Shown: positions 37,511-45,129 of the stretch, in pieces
Position numbering within the stretch: the first letter of the stretch is position 1
Layout: each line of letters opens with the position of its first letter
Source: a virus
DNA length: 62,854 bases
Strand: one strand, 5' to 3'
Virus record (IMG/VR): IMGVR_UViG_3300008258_000005
Coordinates: 1 to 62,854 of that record
Notes under the pieces: generated by a model
Databases searched by the model: none
What the model was told of the DNA's origin: nothing
What the model saw: the letters and a program-made list of their open reading frames with translations, nothing else
Made by a program: the position numbers and the translations under genes

Positions 37511-37951
37511 CTACAACTCCTTAACTAAATCTATTAAGCACTTCTCTACTGCCCTAGAGTATGCTTTTTTGTTGTGAGGAATGTCCTCTACAGTTAGGAA
37601 CATAGCATTGACATAAACGGTCTTTACGTTCCTAGAATAATGTGTAATGTTATTAGCTGTGATGGACATATTGACTACATAGTCCCTCTTTAAAAACTGC
37701 AACCCTGCAATGTTAATTAGTCTTTGAGGCATAGCAATTGTGTTAATTGCAAGGTCAACTCCAATGCCTGTATCGCACAGCGAATACTTGGCAGAGATAA
37801 GTTGTTCAGCCGTTGCCACTATACCAAAGTCTACAGGCCTACCTGCAATAGTTCTTAGTTGTGTGTGGTTTCTAACGGTGTCAATTTTGTAGCATTGTGC
37901 ATTCAACGAACCTGCAAATGCTAGGATTAAGAGTATGATTAGTTTTTTCAT
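37511..37951 (-). CDS. Exported protein of unknown function (146 aa)
   Basis: This 146-residue protein begins with a signal peptide 'MKKLIILLILAFAGSLNAQC', cleaved after Asn-Ala-Gln or retained as lipoprotein at the Cys. The mature part is beta-rich with a helical C-terminus. It is the last gene of the envelope block, one base after the dockerin-like gene. No family recognised; a periplasmic partner of the CsgG-like or T9SS-linked proteins is possible. Confidence 0.65.
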   Translation of the reverse strand: MKKLIILLILAFAGSLNAQCYKIDTVRNHTQLRTIAGRPVDFGIVATAEQLISAKYSLCDTGIGVDLAINTIAMPQRLINIAGLQFLKRDYVVNMSITANNITHYSRNVKTVYVNAMFLTVEDIPHNKKAYSRAVEKCLIDLVKEL

Positions 37952-37952
37952 G

Positions 37953-39155
37953 TTAGTATGTTACTTGTCCTGCATAACCAGGTGCTATTAGGTAAAGACT
38001 TAAACTTCCTCCAGAAGTAAGAGTAGAAGTAGTATAAGTACTGACTCCAGGATAAGTTCCTCTTACATTTGTTGTGGCAGCTTTGATAGCATCATATTGT
38101 GCTGTTGTAAAGATACGGACATCAGGTGCTATTCTCCACTTAGAAAATCTTCCAGCCTTTCTTGCCGCTACGTAGTATTTATCTGCTACAGTTATTTTAG
38201 AGTCATCGTTTACGTCAAACATCTGAAAAGTCAACCCAGTCTTAACCACTTTATTGAGGATGAGGTCTGATATTGCTTGGATGTCTGAGTTTGTGTAGGC
38301 TTGAATCCTAGTTGGAGCATCGACTTGAATAGTGAATTGATTACCTGCTACTGTAGTTCTTGAGAAAGAGTAGTATCCCGATGAGTTAGTATATGCAGTA
38401 GCGTCAAGTACATTAGAACTTGTTGTAGTGGTTGAGGTTGTGTTTATCTCCCAACTAGTGCCAGAAAAAGAACCAGTAGTAACGAGAGTACTTGCCATCC
38501 AAGCACTACCTGTAGATATACCCATTATTTCTTGGTTGGAACCGTCTGCGGTGAATGTTCTCCAAACCACTATCTGCTTTGAGGCTTGGTTTTTAATAAA
38601 GTATAAATCCCAAACATAATTGATTCCCGTTTGGTTGTACTTACAGTTACCCTCGTATCTTACTCTAAACACATCACCGTAAGTTCCATCAGTGTAACTT
38701 TCAGTTGATACATAAGAAACGTTGTTATCTGTTGAGCCATTATCCACCGACCCAATATGGATAGTAGGTTGATTAGGACTAGTAGCATTTCCGTTGTATC
38801 CAGTACTAGAACTTGTTCCAAAAGTAAACCAAGAGTTAGCGTTAACGTGGCCTGAAGAATAGCTAGTTCCTGCGTAAGAAGGACTAAAGCCAGAAGGAAA
38901 TGTAATAGCCACAGACTTTTCATCTGTGTTAGCAGTTGAGTGAAGTACTGAAGTTCCTCGTCCTCTATCTGAAGGAATACCTGAAGTTATCTTAGCAAAA
39001 GTACCTGACTTAGTAGTAGCACCTGCTGTACTCTTGTATATTTTTACGGGAACGTTAGAGGCGCCCGAACCGTTTGCATTGTACAAGTATCCAGAATAAG
39101 TAAATTGAGCCTTCAGAGGACTTGCAAACAAGAGTAGAATGACTAGCCATCTCAT
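37953..39155 (-). CDS. Exported beta protein with dockerin-like segment
   Basis: This 400-residue protein has a signal peptide 'MRWLVILLLFASPLKAQ', then beta-rich Ser/Thr/Gly sequence with a possible lectin or Ig-like core. Near residue 310 the dockerin-like calcium loop 'FDVNDDSKITVADKYYVAAR' is followed by 'FSKWRIAPDVRIFTTAQYDAI'. The same combination, 'MDVNGTSGDISIADVYSVYGR' with 'FFTVAEYNAI', is in the 629-residue neighbour, so the two share a paralogous module. It lacks a T9SS tail. It overlaps the upstream gene by 4 nt. Likely secreted or surface protein made late. Confidence 0.7.
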   Translation of the reverse strand: MRWLVILLLFASPLKAQFTYSGYLYNANGSGASNVPVKIYKSTAGATTKSGTFAKITSGIPSDRGRGTSVLHSTANTDEKSVAITFPSGFSPSYAGTSYSSGHVNANSWFTFGTSSSTGYNGNATSPNQPTIHIGSVDNGSTDNNVSYVSTESYTDGTYGDVFRVRYEGNCKYNQTGINYVWDLYFIKNQASKQIVVWRTFTADGSNQEIMGISTGSAWMASTLVTTGSFSGTSWEINTTSTTTTSSNVLDATAYTNSSGYYSFSRTTVAGNQFTIQVDAPTRIQAYTNSDIQAISDLILNKVVKTGLTFQMFDVNDDSKITVADKYYVAARKAGRFSKWRIAPDVRIFTTAQYDAIKAATTNVRGTYPGVSTYTTSTLTSGGSLSLYLIAPGYAGQVTY

Positions 39156-40504
39156 ATCTTTAACTTACCTCCCATTAAGATTTGATAATTGACGACATCC
39201 TGATTGGCGATGTACGTGCCTCCTCCTGTAAGTCCGAACTTAAAAGTTTTTGTAAGTGAGTAGTTGATGTTTAGAAAAGGAACTATAATTGGTTGAGATT
39301 CAAATAAAGATTCTGTGTAATACTTTGTATAAGGAGCGTAAACACTAGCGGCAATAATAGTAGCATCTATGTGTTTAGTAAGTTGTCCCTTATACATAAA
39401 ACCGCCTATCAGTAGGGTAGATATAACTTCTTCTTGAAATAACTCGCCATACGATGCAGCGGCTCCGTAGAGCGCTGTAAAGTTCTTCAGCGAGTTTACC
39501 CTTACAAACAACAAAGAACCGTTGTAAGACTTTGGCATGAGGTTAATTCCTGCGGAAAGAACATTGATATGTTTGTTGCCTTTCTTGGACATTGTTGCCC
39601 TAGCGTCTTGTGCTTTATCTTGCACTGTTTGGACTCCAACTATATCTCCTGTAACTAGAATAGCTGGTTTTTGAGTTTCTACTTTCCCTTTAGCAGCGGC
39701 TTTTGCAGACGAACTTCCACCTGCTTGTTGGGTTTCACTCTTTTGTTCTTCTATCTTTTCAGGAGTTTTTTCTTCAGGTTTCTTATCACCTGCGGTGCCT
39801 GAACCACCACCTCCACCAGAACCATTACCACCACCACTAGAAGAAGAACTAGAGCCACTCCCAGAGTTACCCCCAGCATCATTAGAGCCATTAGAATTAT
39901 TACCTGAGTTGCTTCCATTGCCTACTTGTCCTTCCGACGACGTATTGGACCCTTGTCCAGATGACTGGTCACTGTTACTAGAATTATTCCCAGAATTATC
40001 AGTAGTACTATTGTTTCCATTACTACCAACTTTGTTATTCGAGCTTCCATTTTTAGAGTCATTTTTTACATTTGTGCCAGAAGATGTTGTACTTCCTACT
40101 GAAGTACTTGATCCTAGCGAAGTCGAAGATAAATCTAAACTCGTTAAAGAGTTAAGATTCATCACATTATTTACTAAAGAAGTTATAGTTGCTGTGCTTG
40201 TAGTTGTAGTAGTTGTTGCAAAAACTCCTTGACATGGGGTTGTTGTTTTGTAATTGGCATAAGTATAATTTAACCAAGCGTCAAATGTACCGTCCTGCAA
40301 TTCTGTGTAACTGAAGTTTTTTACTTGTCCGTAGTAACTTATTACTATCGGAGAGTTCATATCAGCAAGAATGAACTTTAATTCTTTTGTACACGGATCT
40401 GTGTACGAGTAAGTAAAGGACTGAGCTTTTAAACTCAGTCCTATACTCAATAGTAAGATTAATATGTTAGCTCTTAAAGACACCGTTTCTAATAAGGTTT
40501 TCAA
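39152..40504 (-). CDS. Exported protein with Ser/Gly/Asn linker and barrel-like C-terminus
   Basis: This 450-residue protein has a signal peptide (residues 1-28, 'LLSIGLSLKAQ'), a small beta domain to about 95, then about 150 residues of Ser/Gly/Asn/Thr low complexity, a charged Glu/Lys/Gln patch, and a C-terminal domain (about 310-450) whose alternating hydrophobic pattern and closing 'ILMGGKLKI' resemble an outer-membrane barrel end. It overlaps the CsgG-like gene by 38 nt. It might anchor to the outer membrane and span the cell surface. No known family recognised. Confidence 0.65.
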   Translation of the reverse strand: MKTLLETVSLRANILILLLSIGLSLKAQSFTYSYTDPCTKELKFILADMNSPIVISYYGQVKNFSYTELQDGTFDAWLNYTYANYKTTTPCQGVFATTTTTTSTATITSLVNNVMNLNSLTSLDLSSTSLGSSTSVGSTTSSGTNVKNDSKNGSSNNKVGSNGNNSTTDNSGNNSSNSDQSSGQGSNTSSEGQVGNGSNSGNNSNGSNDAGGNSGSGSSSSSSGGGNGSGGGGGSGTAGDKKPEEKTPEKIEEQKSETQQAGGSSSAKAAAKGKVETQKPAILVTGDIVGVQTVQDKAQDARATMSKKGNKHINVLSAGINLMPKSYNGSLLFVRVNSLKNFTALYGAAASYGELFQEEVISTLLIGGFMYKGQLTKHIDATIIAASVYAPYTKYYTESLFESQPIIVPFLNINYSLTKTFKFGLTGGGTYIANQDVVNYQILMGGKLKI

Positions 40505-41156
40505 TCACTTTGGTAGTTGCTGTTTCAAGCGACTTTCGTGTTGCCTTACCTACGGTACTTTGAGAAAACTTCATATCGTCTAGAGATTTTAAGAACGACT
40601 CTCCTACTTTTATAGATTCGCCTTCACCAGAACCAATGTAGATTTGTCCTGTTTTAGCGTCTACAAATCGAACTTGCAAACGGATAAAAGTAGTTACCAC
40701 TACTTTAGCTTTTCCACCTTGTACAGTCTCGTCCTCGTCTACTGCAAAATCAGCAACGGTTACATAAACAAAGTAGTGGGCAGCTTTAATTTTTCCTTTG
40801 CCGTCAATAGGTTCTTCAAAGACTCCTTTTTTAGAAGCTTTGAATTGAGTTACCATCCTTTCCTTGATTTCACCCTTCTCTTCAGTAAATACAAAACGAT
40901 TTGTTTCATCTAAATAATCTAATACGGATTCTGCAAAACCTAAACCTACATTTTTCTCTTGAAGACTTGGGTACATAGCCAACACTTTAGTCATGTCCAT
41001 GCTAATTACTTGTACGTTCTTCTTAATAGAATCAGTATATCCAGACACGCTAGAAATATCTTTTTTCTCAATAACCTCATCCTCGGTTGTGGTCTTCATA
41101 GAACCACAACCATAGATAAGGATTATTAACAGTAGGCTACCAAGGATCTTCTTCAT
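40467..41156 (-). CDS. CsgG-like outer-membrane lipoprotein
   Basis: This 229-residue protein has a lipoprotein signal 'MKKILGSLLLIILIYGCGS' (Cys17). The mature part follows the CsgG pattern: an early 'LGFAESVLDYLDETNRFVF', then 'YFVYVTVADF', then 'LQVRFVDAKTGQIYIGSGEG', then a terminal helix 'TRKSLETATTKVIENLI'. CsgG proteins form nonameric outer-membrane pores that export curli subunits. Here it overlaps the 107-residue membrane-protein gene by 20 nt and the Ser/Gly-rich exported gene by 38 nt. No curli subunit is seen. It might act as a late outer-membrane pore. The fold is inferred by eye. Confidence 0.65.
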   Translation of the reverse strand: MKKILGSLLLIILIYGCGSMKTTTEDEVIEKKDISSVSGYTDSIKKNVQVISMDMTKVLAMYPSLQEKNVGLGFAESVLDYLDETNRFVFTEEKGEIKERMVTQFKASKKGVFEEPIDGKGKIKAAHYFVYVTVADFAVDEDETVQGGKAKVVVTTFIRLQVRFVDAKTGQIYIGSGEGESIKVGESFLKSLDDMKFSQSTVGKATRKSLETATTKVIENLIRNGVFKS

Positions 41157-41460
41157 CTGCTTGGGGTTTAGATGCAGGAGCAGCAGGGGCAGGAGTAGAT
41201 GCAGCAGGTGCTACCTTTTCCTTAATGATGACGGTATTACCGCCACCAGTGTTTGCCTGTTGCTTCTGTTCGTTGTTCGTAGTGATGTTAATCACAGGTG
41301 CGGGAGCAGCTACAGCTGCTGGAGTTTCTGGTTTTTCATCTTCGCCACCACCTAAGTGAGTAGCAAACCAAGCACCACCTGCAGTTACCGCTGTGGTAAT
41401 TGCTCCGATGATTGCCTTCTTTACACCAGACATTCCGCCTTCTTCTTGTTCTTCTGACAT
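41137..41460 (-). CDS. Small membrane protein with Ala/Pro-rich tail
   Basis: The ATG at 41460 ('MSEEQEEGGMSG') gives 107 residues; a longer ORF from 41508 would overlap the upstream gene. A single hydrophobic segment 'AIIGAITTAVTAGGAWFATHL' (about 15-35; 21 residues) is followed by Pro/Ala/Asn-rich linkers and an acidic end 'DEEDPW'. One membrane helix plus a flexible periplasmic tail recalls inner-membrane spanins or a small anchor. It sits between a membrane protein and the CsgG-like gene. Lysis role is inference. Confidence 0.6.
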   Translation of the reverse strand: MSEEQEEGGMSGVKKAIIGAITTAVTAGGAWFATHLGGGEDEKPETPAAVAAPAPVINITTNNEQKQQANTGGGNTVIIKEKVAPAASTPAPAAPASKPQADEEDPW

Positions 41461-41464
41461 AATA

Positions 41465-41815
41465 TTATGGATTAGTTGTGTTTGACAAAGATACACCATC
41501 CTCCTCATCCACCTTCTGTATTAACATTTTGTCTCTATCTTCAGAGTTGAACCAGTAGTCAACTACTTTGTTCAAGTTACCTACAAAAGCTCCTAAGAGG
41601 ATAAGTAACATTTCTTTCCAGTCTTCTCCAATAGAAGCTCCTACAAAGACAGCAGCATTAATACCAACTATGATTAAGGTAAACAACCCCAATACAATAG
41701 CTGTAATTTTCCAACGATTGGCTTGCATTTGTTGCAACATGTAGTAGAAACGATTGTTGTCTGCTACTGCTACGGGTTCTGCTTGGCCAAAACCTAATTT
41801 TTCTTTTAGTTTCAT
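41465..41815 (-). CDS. Two-helix membrane protein, holin candidate (116 aa)
   Basis: This 116-residue protein has two membrane segments: about 36-58 ('ITAIVLGLFTLIIVGINAAV') and 67-82 ('MLLILLGAFVGNLNKVVDY'). The ends are polar and acidic. Its size and topology fit holins or small phage membrane proteins found in Bacteroidota phage lysis regions. It overlaps the T9SS gene's end by 4 nt. A second holin-like gene is at 44800-45054; which acts as the true holin is not decidable here. Confidence 0.6.
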   Translation of the reverse strand: MKLKEKLGFGQAEPVAVADNNRFYYMLQQMQANRWKITAIVLGLFTLIIVGINAAVFVGASIGEDWKEMLLILLGAFVGNLNKVVDYWFNSEDRDKMLIQKVDEEDGVSLSNTTNP

Positions 41816-43701
41816 ATGATTAATAGTTTAGAATCTAGGAATTGTTTTTCTGTTTTAAGAGTTAAGATATAAACTCCGTCAGGTAATCTTTCTAAATCTA
41901 CACTATACTTATAGTTTCCTACAGGCATGTGCTTGTCTAGAATATTTTGGACTAACTGACCTACCTCATTGTACAAAGACAAGTTTACATCAGACTCTTC
42001 GGCTATCTTGAATTGTACTTGGATAGCACCTTCTGAAGGATTTGGAAATGCTATTAGGTCACTTACTTGGTTGATAGATACCAATCCTTTTCTACGAACC
42101 TCAACAATGCCCATAGTAGGTCTAATGTTCATATCCTTAGCCTTGTTATCACCTACGTACTTTTCTGCTGTCCAGATGGCTGCTGTAGCCCAAGAATCCT
42201 GTGGTTTCTTAGCAATGAACTGAAGAGTAAATACTTGTTCTCCGTCTTTTAACAGATTGTCATTTGTAAGGTCAGCTCCTCCCCAAGACACAACTCCATT
42301 AGAAGGGTTTGTGTAGGCAGTCCACTTCATGATTTTTTCTGTTACTTCAATCTGTTTGAAAGACAAGTAAGCAGTATCATATTTAAGGTCTAACTGAAGA
42401 GCAGTAAGGTCTTTACCGTTAGTTAAAACTTTAACTGGTACGCTCACCAAATTGCCATCCTCTACTTTTACTTTGGGCATATTGATTTCTACTGTCTCCA
42501 AAGAAGGATCATCATAGCTTACTGTTTTGTCAATGATGTAGTTCTTAGCATTTGCTTGGTTAACAATTTTAATAGGAGTCAAACGAGCCATTTTAAATCC
42601 TGTAGAGTTTGCGTCTCCTTTAACTGCTACGTAGTAAGTAATAGAGTCTTTACCGTCAATAGAATAGTTGAAGTTGTTAACAGTTGCGTAAGTAGAGGTT
42701 GGATTAGCAGTAGCACCGTTGATAGCATTATACTCAGCTACTGTAAAGAACATTACGTCTTTTTTAGAGTTGGGCCAAGAAGAGAATCTTCCTGCCAAAC
42801 GTCCGTATACAGAGTAAACGTCAGCAATAGAAATGTCTCCGCTAGTTCCGTTTACATCCATAGTGTAGTAGTCAAATCCTGTTGGAGTATATTGTGCAAG
42901 GATTGCTTGGTTAATCTTTTGTGCATCAGCAGTAGAGAATACGTTACCAGGAGTCATTGTATCGCCTTTAACAACCATTCTTACATCCCAGTAGGTAGTA
43001 TCAATAAATTTCTTAAATACTACGTGGCCCAATGAGTTAGTTGATTTTGACTCTACATGTGTCCAAGAACCTGTAGGAGCTTTCTTTTCTAAAGATACCC
43101 AAAGATTCTTAGCATCAGAACCCGTAACGTTTTTAAACTTAGCAGCAAAGCGAAGAACCTTTTGGTTGAAACGACCACCATAAGAGTAGACAACCAAAGT
43201 GGTATCGTTACCCCAGTTAGTAGCAGCTCTATTTGCAAATGATTTCACACCTGCAACTTTCAAAGTCTTGATAGAATCTAAGTTGTTAAATATAGCTTCG
43301 GCAGCGTGAGTAAAAGTTAAATCAAATGTAGCACCGTCAGAATAGTTAAAAGTAGAACTAGAACCTGTGTAAGCTAGAGTTACAGTTAAAAATCCTTGTA
43401 AATTACTATCTACATACTGAAGATACTGATCTGAAGTAGAAATCTTCAAAGAAGGTACAACACCAGTAAATGCAGTGTTATCGTAAAATACACGAAACTG
43501 CATACCTGTAATTTTTTCACTAGTAGAAGTGTTGTAGAAATGTAACGGAGCAACAGTTTTACCTACAGTAGTTGTAGCTACTTGATAACCTGAGTCGATA
43601 ACAACCCAATGCCCAGTTCCAGGAGAAGTGTTTGCACTTTGTGCAAATAAGTTAGTAGTGAGGATAAACAATCCCAACGCAAACAAAAGTATTTTTTTCA
43701 T
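41812..43701 (-). CDS. Secreted protein with cohesin-like, dockerin-like and T9SS sorting domains
   Basis: This 629-residue protein has a signal peptide 'MKKILLFALGLFILTTNLFAQ', a cohesin-like beta-sandwich (about 30-130), a middle domain, a dockerin-like loop 'MDVNGTSGDISIADVYSVY' (about 275), a second cohesin-like sandwich (about 400-520) and a type A T9SS sorting domain: 'IAFPNPSEGAIQV', 'LYNEVGQLV', 'LPDGVYILTLK'. Such tails send proteins through the host's outer-membrane T9SS and attach them to the surface. Presence in a phage late operon is unusual. It overlaps both neighbours by 4 nt. The sorting domain is clear, the adhesive function inferred. Confidence 0.8.
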   Translation of the reverse strand: MKKILLFALGLFILTTNLFAQSANTSPGTGHWVVIDSGYQVATTTVGKTVAPLHFYNTSTSEKITGMQFRVFYDNTAFTGVVPSLKISTSDQYLQYVDSNLQGFLTVTLAYTGSSSTFNYSDGATFDLTFTHAAEAIFNNLDSIKTLKVAGVKSFANRAATNWGNDTTLVVYSYGGRFNQKVLRFAAKFKNVTGSDAKNLWVSLEKKAPTGSWTHVESKSTNSLGHVVFKKFIDTTYWDVRMVVKGDTMTPGNVFSTADAQKINQAILAQYTPTGFDYYTMDVNGTSGDISIADVYSVYGRLAGRFSSWPNSKKDVMFFTVAEYNAINGATANPTSTYATVNNFNYSIDGKDSITYYVAVKGDANSTGFKMARLTPIKIVNQANAKNYIIDKTVSYDDPSLETVEINMPKVKVEDGNLVSVPVKVLTNGKDLTALQLDLKYDTAYLSFKQIEVTEKIMKWTAYTNPSNGVVSWGGADLTNDNLLKDGEQVFTLQFIAKKPQDSWATAAIWTAEKYVGDNKAKDMNIRPTMGIVEVRRKGLVSINQVSDLIAFPNPSEGAIQVQFKIAEESDVNLSLYNEVGQLVQNILDKHMPVGNYKYSVDLERLPDGVYILTLKTEKQFLDSKLLII

Positions 43702-44153
43702 GGTTTATATTTTTGCAATTTTTCATAAAGGTTTGCCAGTAACCAAGGCTCGGGGGTTGGGATGTTTTTAATAAAGGATAATTCATACAAATAGCACTTA
43801 TACTCTTCTTCCTTTTCACTCATGACTGCATCTTGTAAAACAAATACTAAATGCATACTTTCGTGAACTAACACAGCCGCTAAGTTATTGATAGACTTTA
43901 ACTTAATGTCTGCGTCTGCTACTAGTATGGTATAGTCTCCTTCGACTACACCTGTGGAAGAAAAAGAACTTTTCCAAAAATCAACTCTTTGACATACATC
44001 TGTAAAGACTTTGTACTTTTCAGGGTCAATGGTCTTTATAAGTTGTATGGCTGAGTCAATCTTTAAATCCCAACCATCTCCTGCCTTAGCAATAGTTTGT
44101 GCTTTGCAGGAGATAGTCAAGAATATTAAAAGACTAACGAGTAGTCTTTTCAT
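43698..44153 (-). CDS. Exported HExxH putative metallopeptidase (lipoprotein)
   Basis: This 151-residue protein has a lipoprotein-type signal 'MKRLLVSLLIFLTISCKAQ' (Cys16). In the mature part 'AVLVHESMHLVF' gives a zinc-binding HESMH (HExxH) motif near residue 100, followed by Glu residues that could supply the third ligand. It would act in the periplasm or outer membrane. It joins the YkuD-like gene by one base and the T9SS gene by 4 nt. Degrading host surface or envelope proteins is a plausible role. No specific family recognised. Confidence 0.65.
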   Translation of the reverse strand: MKRLLVSLLIFLTISCKAQTIAKAGDGWDLKIDSAIQLIKTIDPEKYKVFTDVCQRVDFWKSSFSSTGVVEGDYTILVADADIKLKSINNLAAVLVHESMHLVFVLQDAVMSEKEEEYKCYLYELSFIKNIPTPEPWLLANLYEKLQKYKP

Positions 44154-44791
44154 TATTTTTTCTTAGCAGCTCTTTTAGCTTCGCCTTTTACTTTGTCAGC
44201 AACAATAAAGTCACCAGACTCAATCAAGGTGTAAGTGAAAGAGTTACCATGAATGCCACGAGCTTGTTTACAGATTTCCATAAATTGGTTAAAATCTTTC
44301 TCACGCTTAAACACTTGGCATCCTTCGCTCCAGTTTTCTACAAAAGTAGAATCTGCACCAGCTTTGTGGATGTTGATACCGTAGATACCCTCAGTGATGG
44401 TATTCTCATCGTAAGTCATGTCTTTGTTAGCATCACGATAAACCTTCACTGGTTTAGCTTGCTTCAAAGCTTCGTACTTACCTTGGTGTAGACCAATACC
44501 GTGTGAACCTCTGTACTGACCTGGAACTAGTCTTGCTACTCCACCAGCATTGTGAAATTCTCTAACACCTTTAGTACCTGGATCTGTGGTAGCCATCCAT
44601 TGGTGAAATACCCATTTGCCTCCTACTTTGTAAGCAACAGTCATAGTGTCATCAAACAAGTTAGTAACATCGTTACCAGTAGAAGAGTTACGTACTCCGA
44701 TGATATTTACATCGTAGTCTTTTGTGCCATCAAAGTAAGCATAGCCCTTGGCTTTTACTGCGGCTTCAATTTGTTCTCTTGTATAGTTCAT
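44153..44791 (-). CDS. YkuD-like peptidoglycan-active protein, candidate lysin
   Basis: This 212-residue protein has no signal peptide. 'GINIHKAG', then a short stretch, then 'WSEGCQVFKR' (about residues 145-175) reproduces the His and the Ser-x-Gly-Cys of L,D-transpeptidase (YkuD) active sites. Upstream, 'HGIGLHQGKYEAL' supplies a further His. In Bacteroidota phages proteins of this type lie by holin genes and are thought to attack cell wall. It lies 8 nt after the holin-like gene. The tail is Lys-rich. Endolysin activity is inference. Confidence 0.7.
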   Translation of the reverse strand: MNYTREQIEAAVKAKGYAYFDGTKDYDVNIIGVRNSSTGNDVTNLFDDTMTVAYKVGGKWVFHQWMATTDPGTKGVREFHNAGGVARLVPGQYRGSHGIGLHQGKYEALKQAKPVKVYRDANKDMTYDENTITEGIYGINIHKAGADSTFVENWSEGCQVFKREKDFNQFMEICKQARGIHGNSFTYTLIESGDFIVADKVKGEAKRAAKKK

Positions 44792-44799
44792 AAGATTAA

Positions 44800-45054
44800 T
44801 TATTCAGCTGAAGTAGAGTTAGATTCAGGTTTTTTCATGATCTTCTCAACAGAAGTCAAACCCAAACAACCAAAAGCCAACAAAGCTACAGCATCTACCA
44901 AAGGAGTAGAAGGAGCAAAGTGTGCTTCGGTAAAAGAATTGGCGTACAAAGTAGCGCACAAAGTCAATGTGCAAAATAAGCCGCACAAACGTTTCATGGA
45001 GACGTTACCCTTTTCGTCTTTGAAAAGTCCTCCAATAAAGTTTACAAATTTCAT
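44800..45054 (-). CDS. Holin-like protein (84 aa)
   Basis: This 84-residue protein has two hydrophobic segments: 'LCGLFCTLTLCATLYANSF' (about 23-41) and 'LVDAVALLAFGCLGLTSVE' (about 52-70), with a charged start 'MKFVNFIGGLFKDEKG' and a polar C-terminus. I recognise this pattern from Bacteroidota phages next to lysins. It lies upstream of the YkuD-like gene (8 nt) and directly after the promoter at 45077-45106, so it heads the lysis and envelope transcript. Pore formation is inferred. Confidence 0.7.
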   Translation of the reverse strand: MKFVNFIGGLFKDEKGNVSMKRLCGLFCTLTLCATLYANSFTEAHFAPSTPLVDAVALLAFGCLGLTSVEKIMKKPESNSTSAE

Positions 45055-45076
45055 AGGTCAATAGTTTGTTTGACAA

Positions 45077-45106
45077 CAAAAATAAACTATTGAAAAAATA
45101 AGTCAA
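45077..45106 (-). promoter_or_regulatory. Bacteroidota-type promoter for the lysis/envelope operon
   Basis: TATTTTTG (45084-45077) is preceded at exactly 19 nt by TTG of TTGAC (45106-45104). It lies 22 nt ahead of the holin-like gene. A short inverted pair ATAGTTT/AAACTAT flanks the -7. Confidence 0.7.
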
Positions 45107-45129
45107 GTACTTTTACTACTTACTTTAAA

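Noticed and set aside
39795-40232. Plus-strand 145-codon Pro/Leu/Glu-rich ORF
   Set aside because: It is the complement of the Ser/Gly/Asn low-complexity region of the 450-residue exported gene; the repeats create an open frame by chance.
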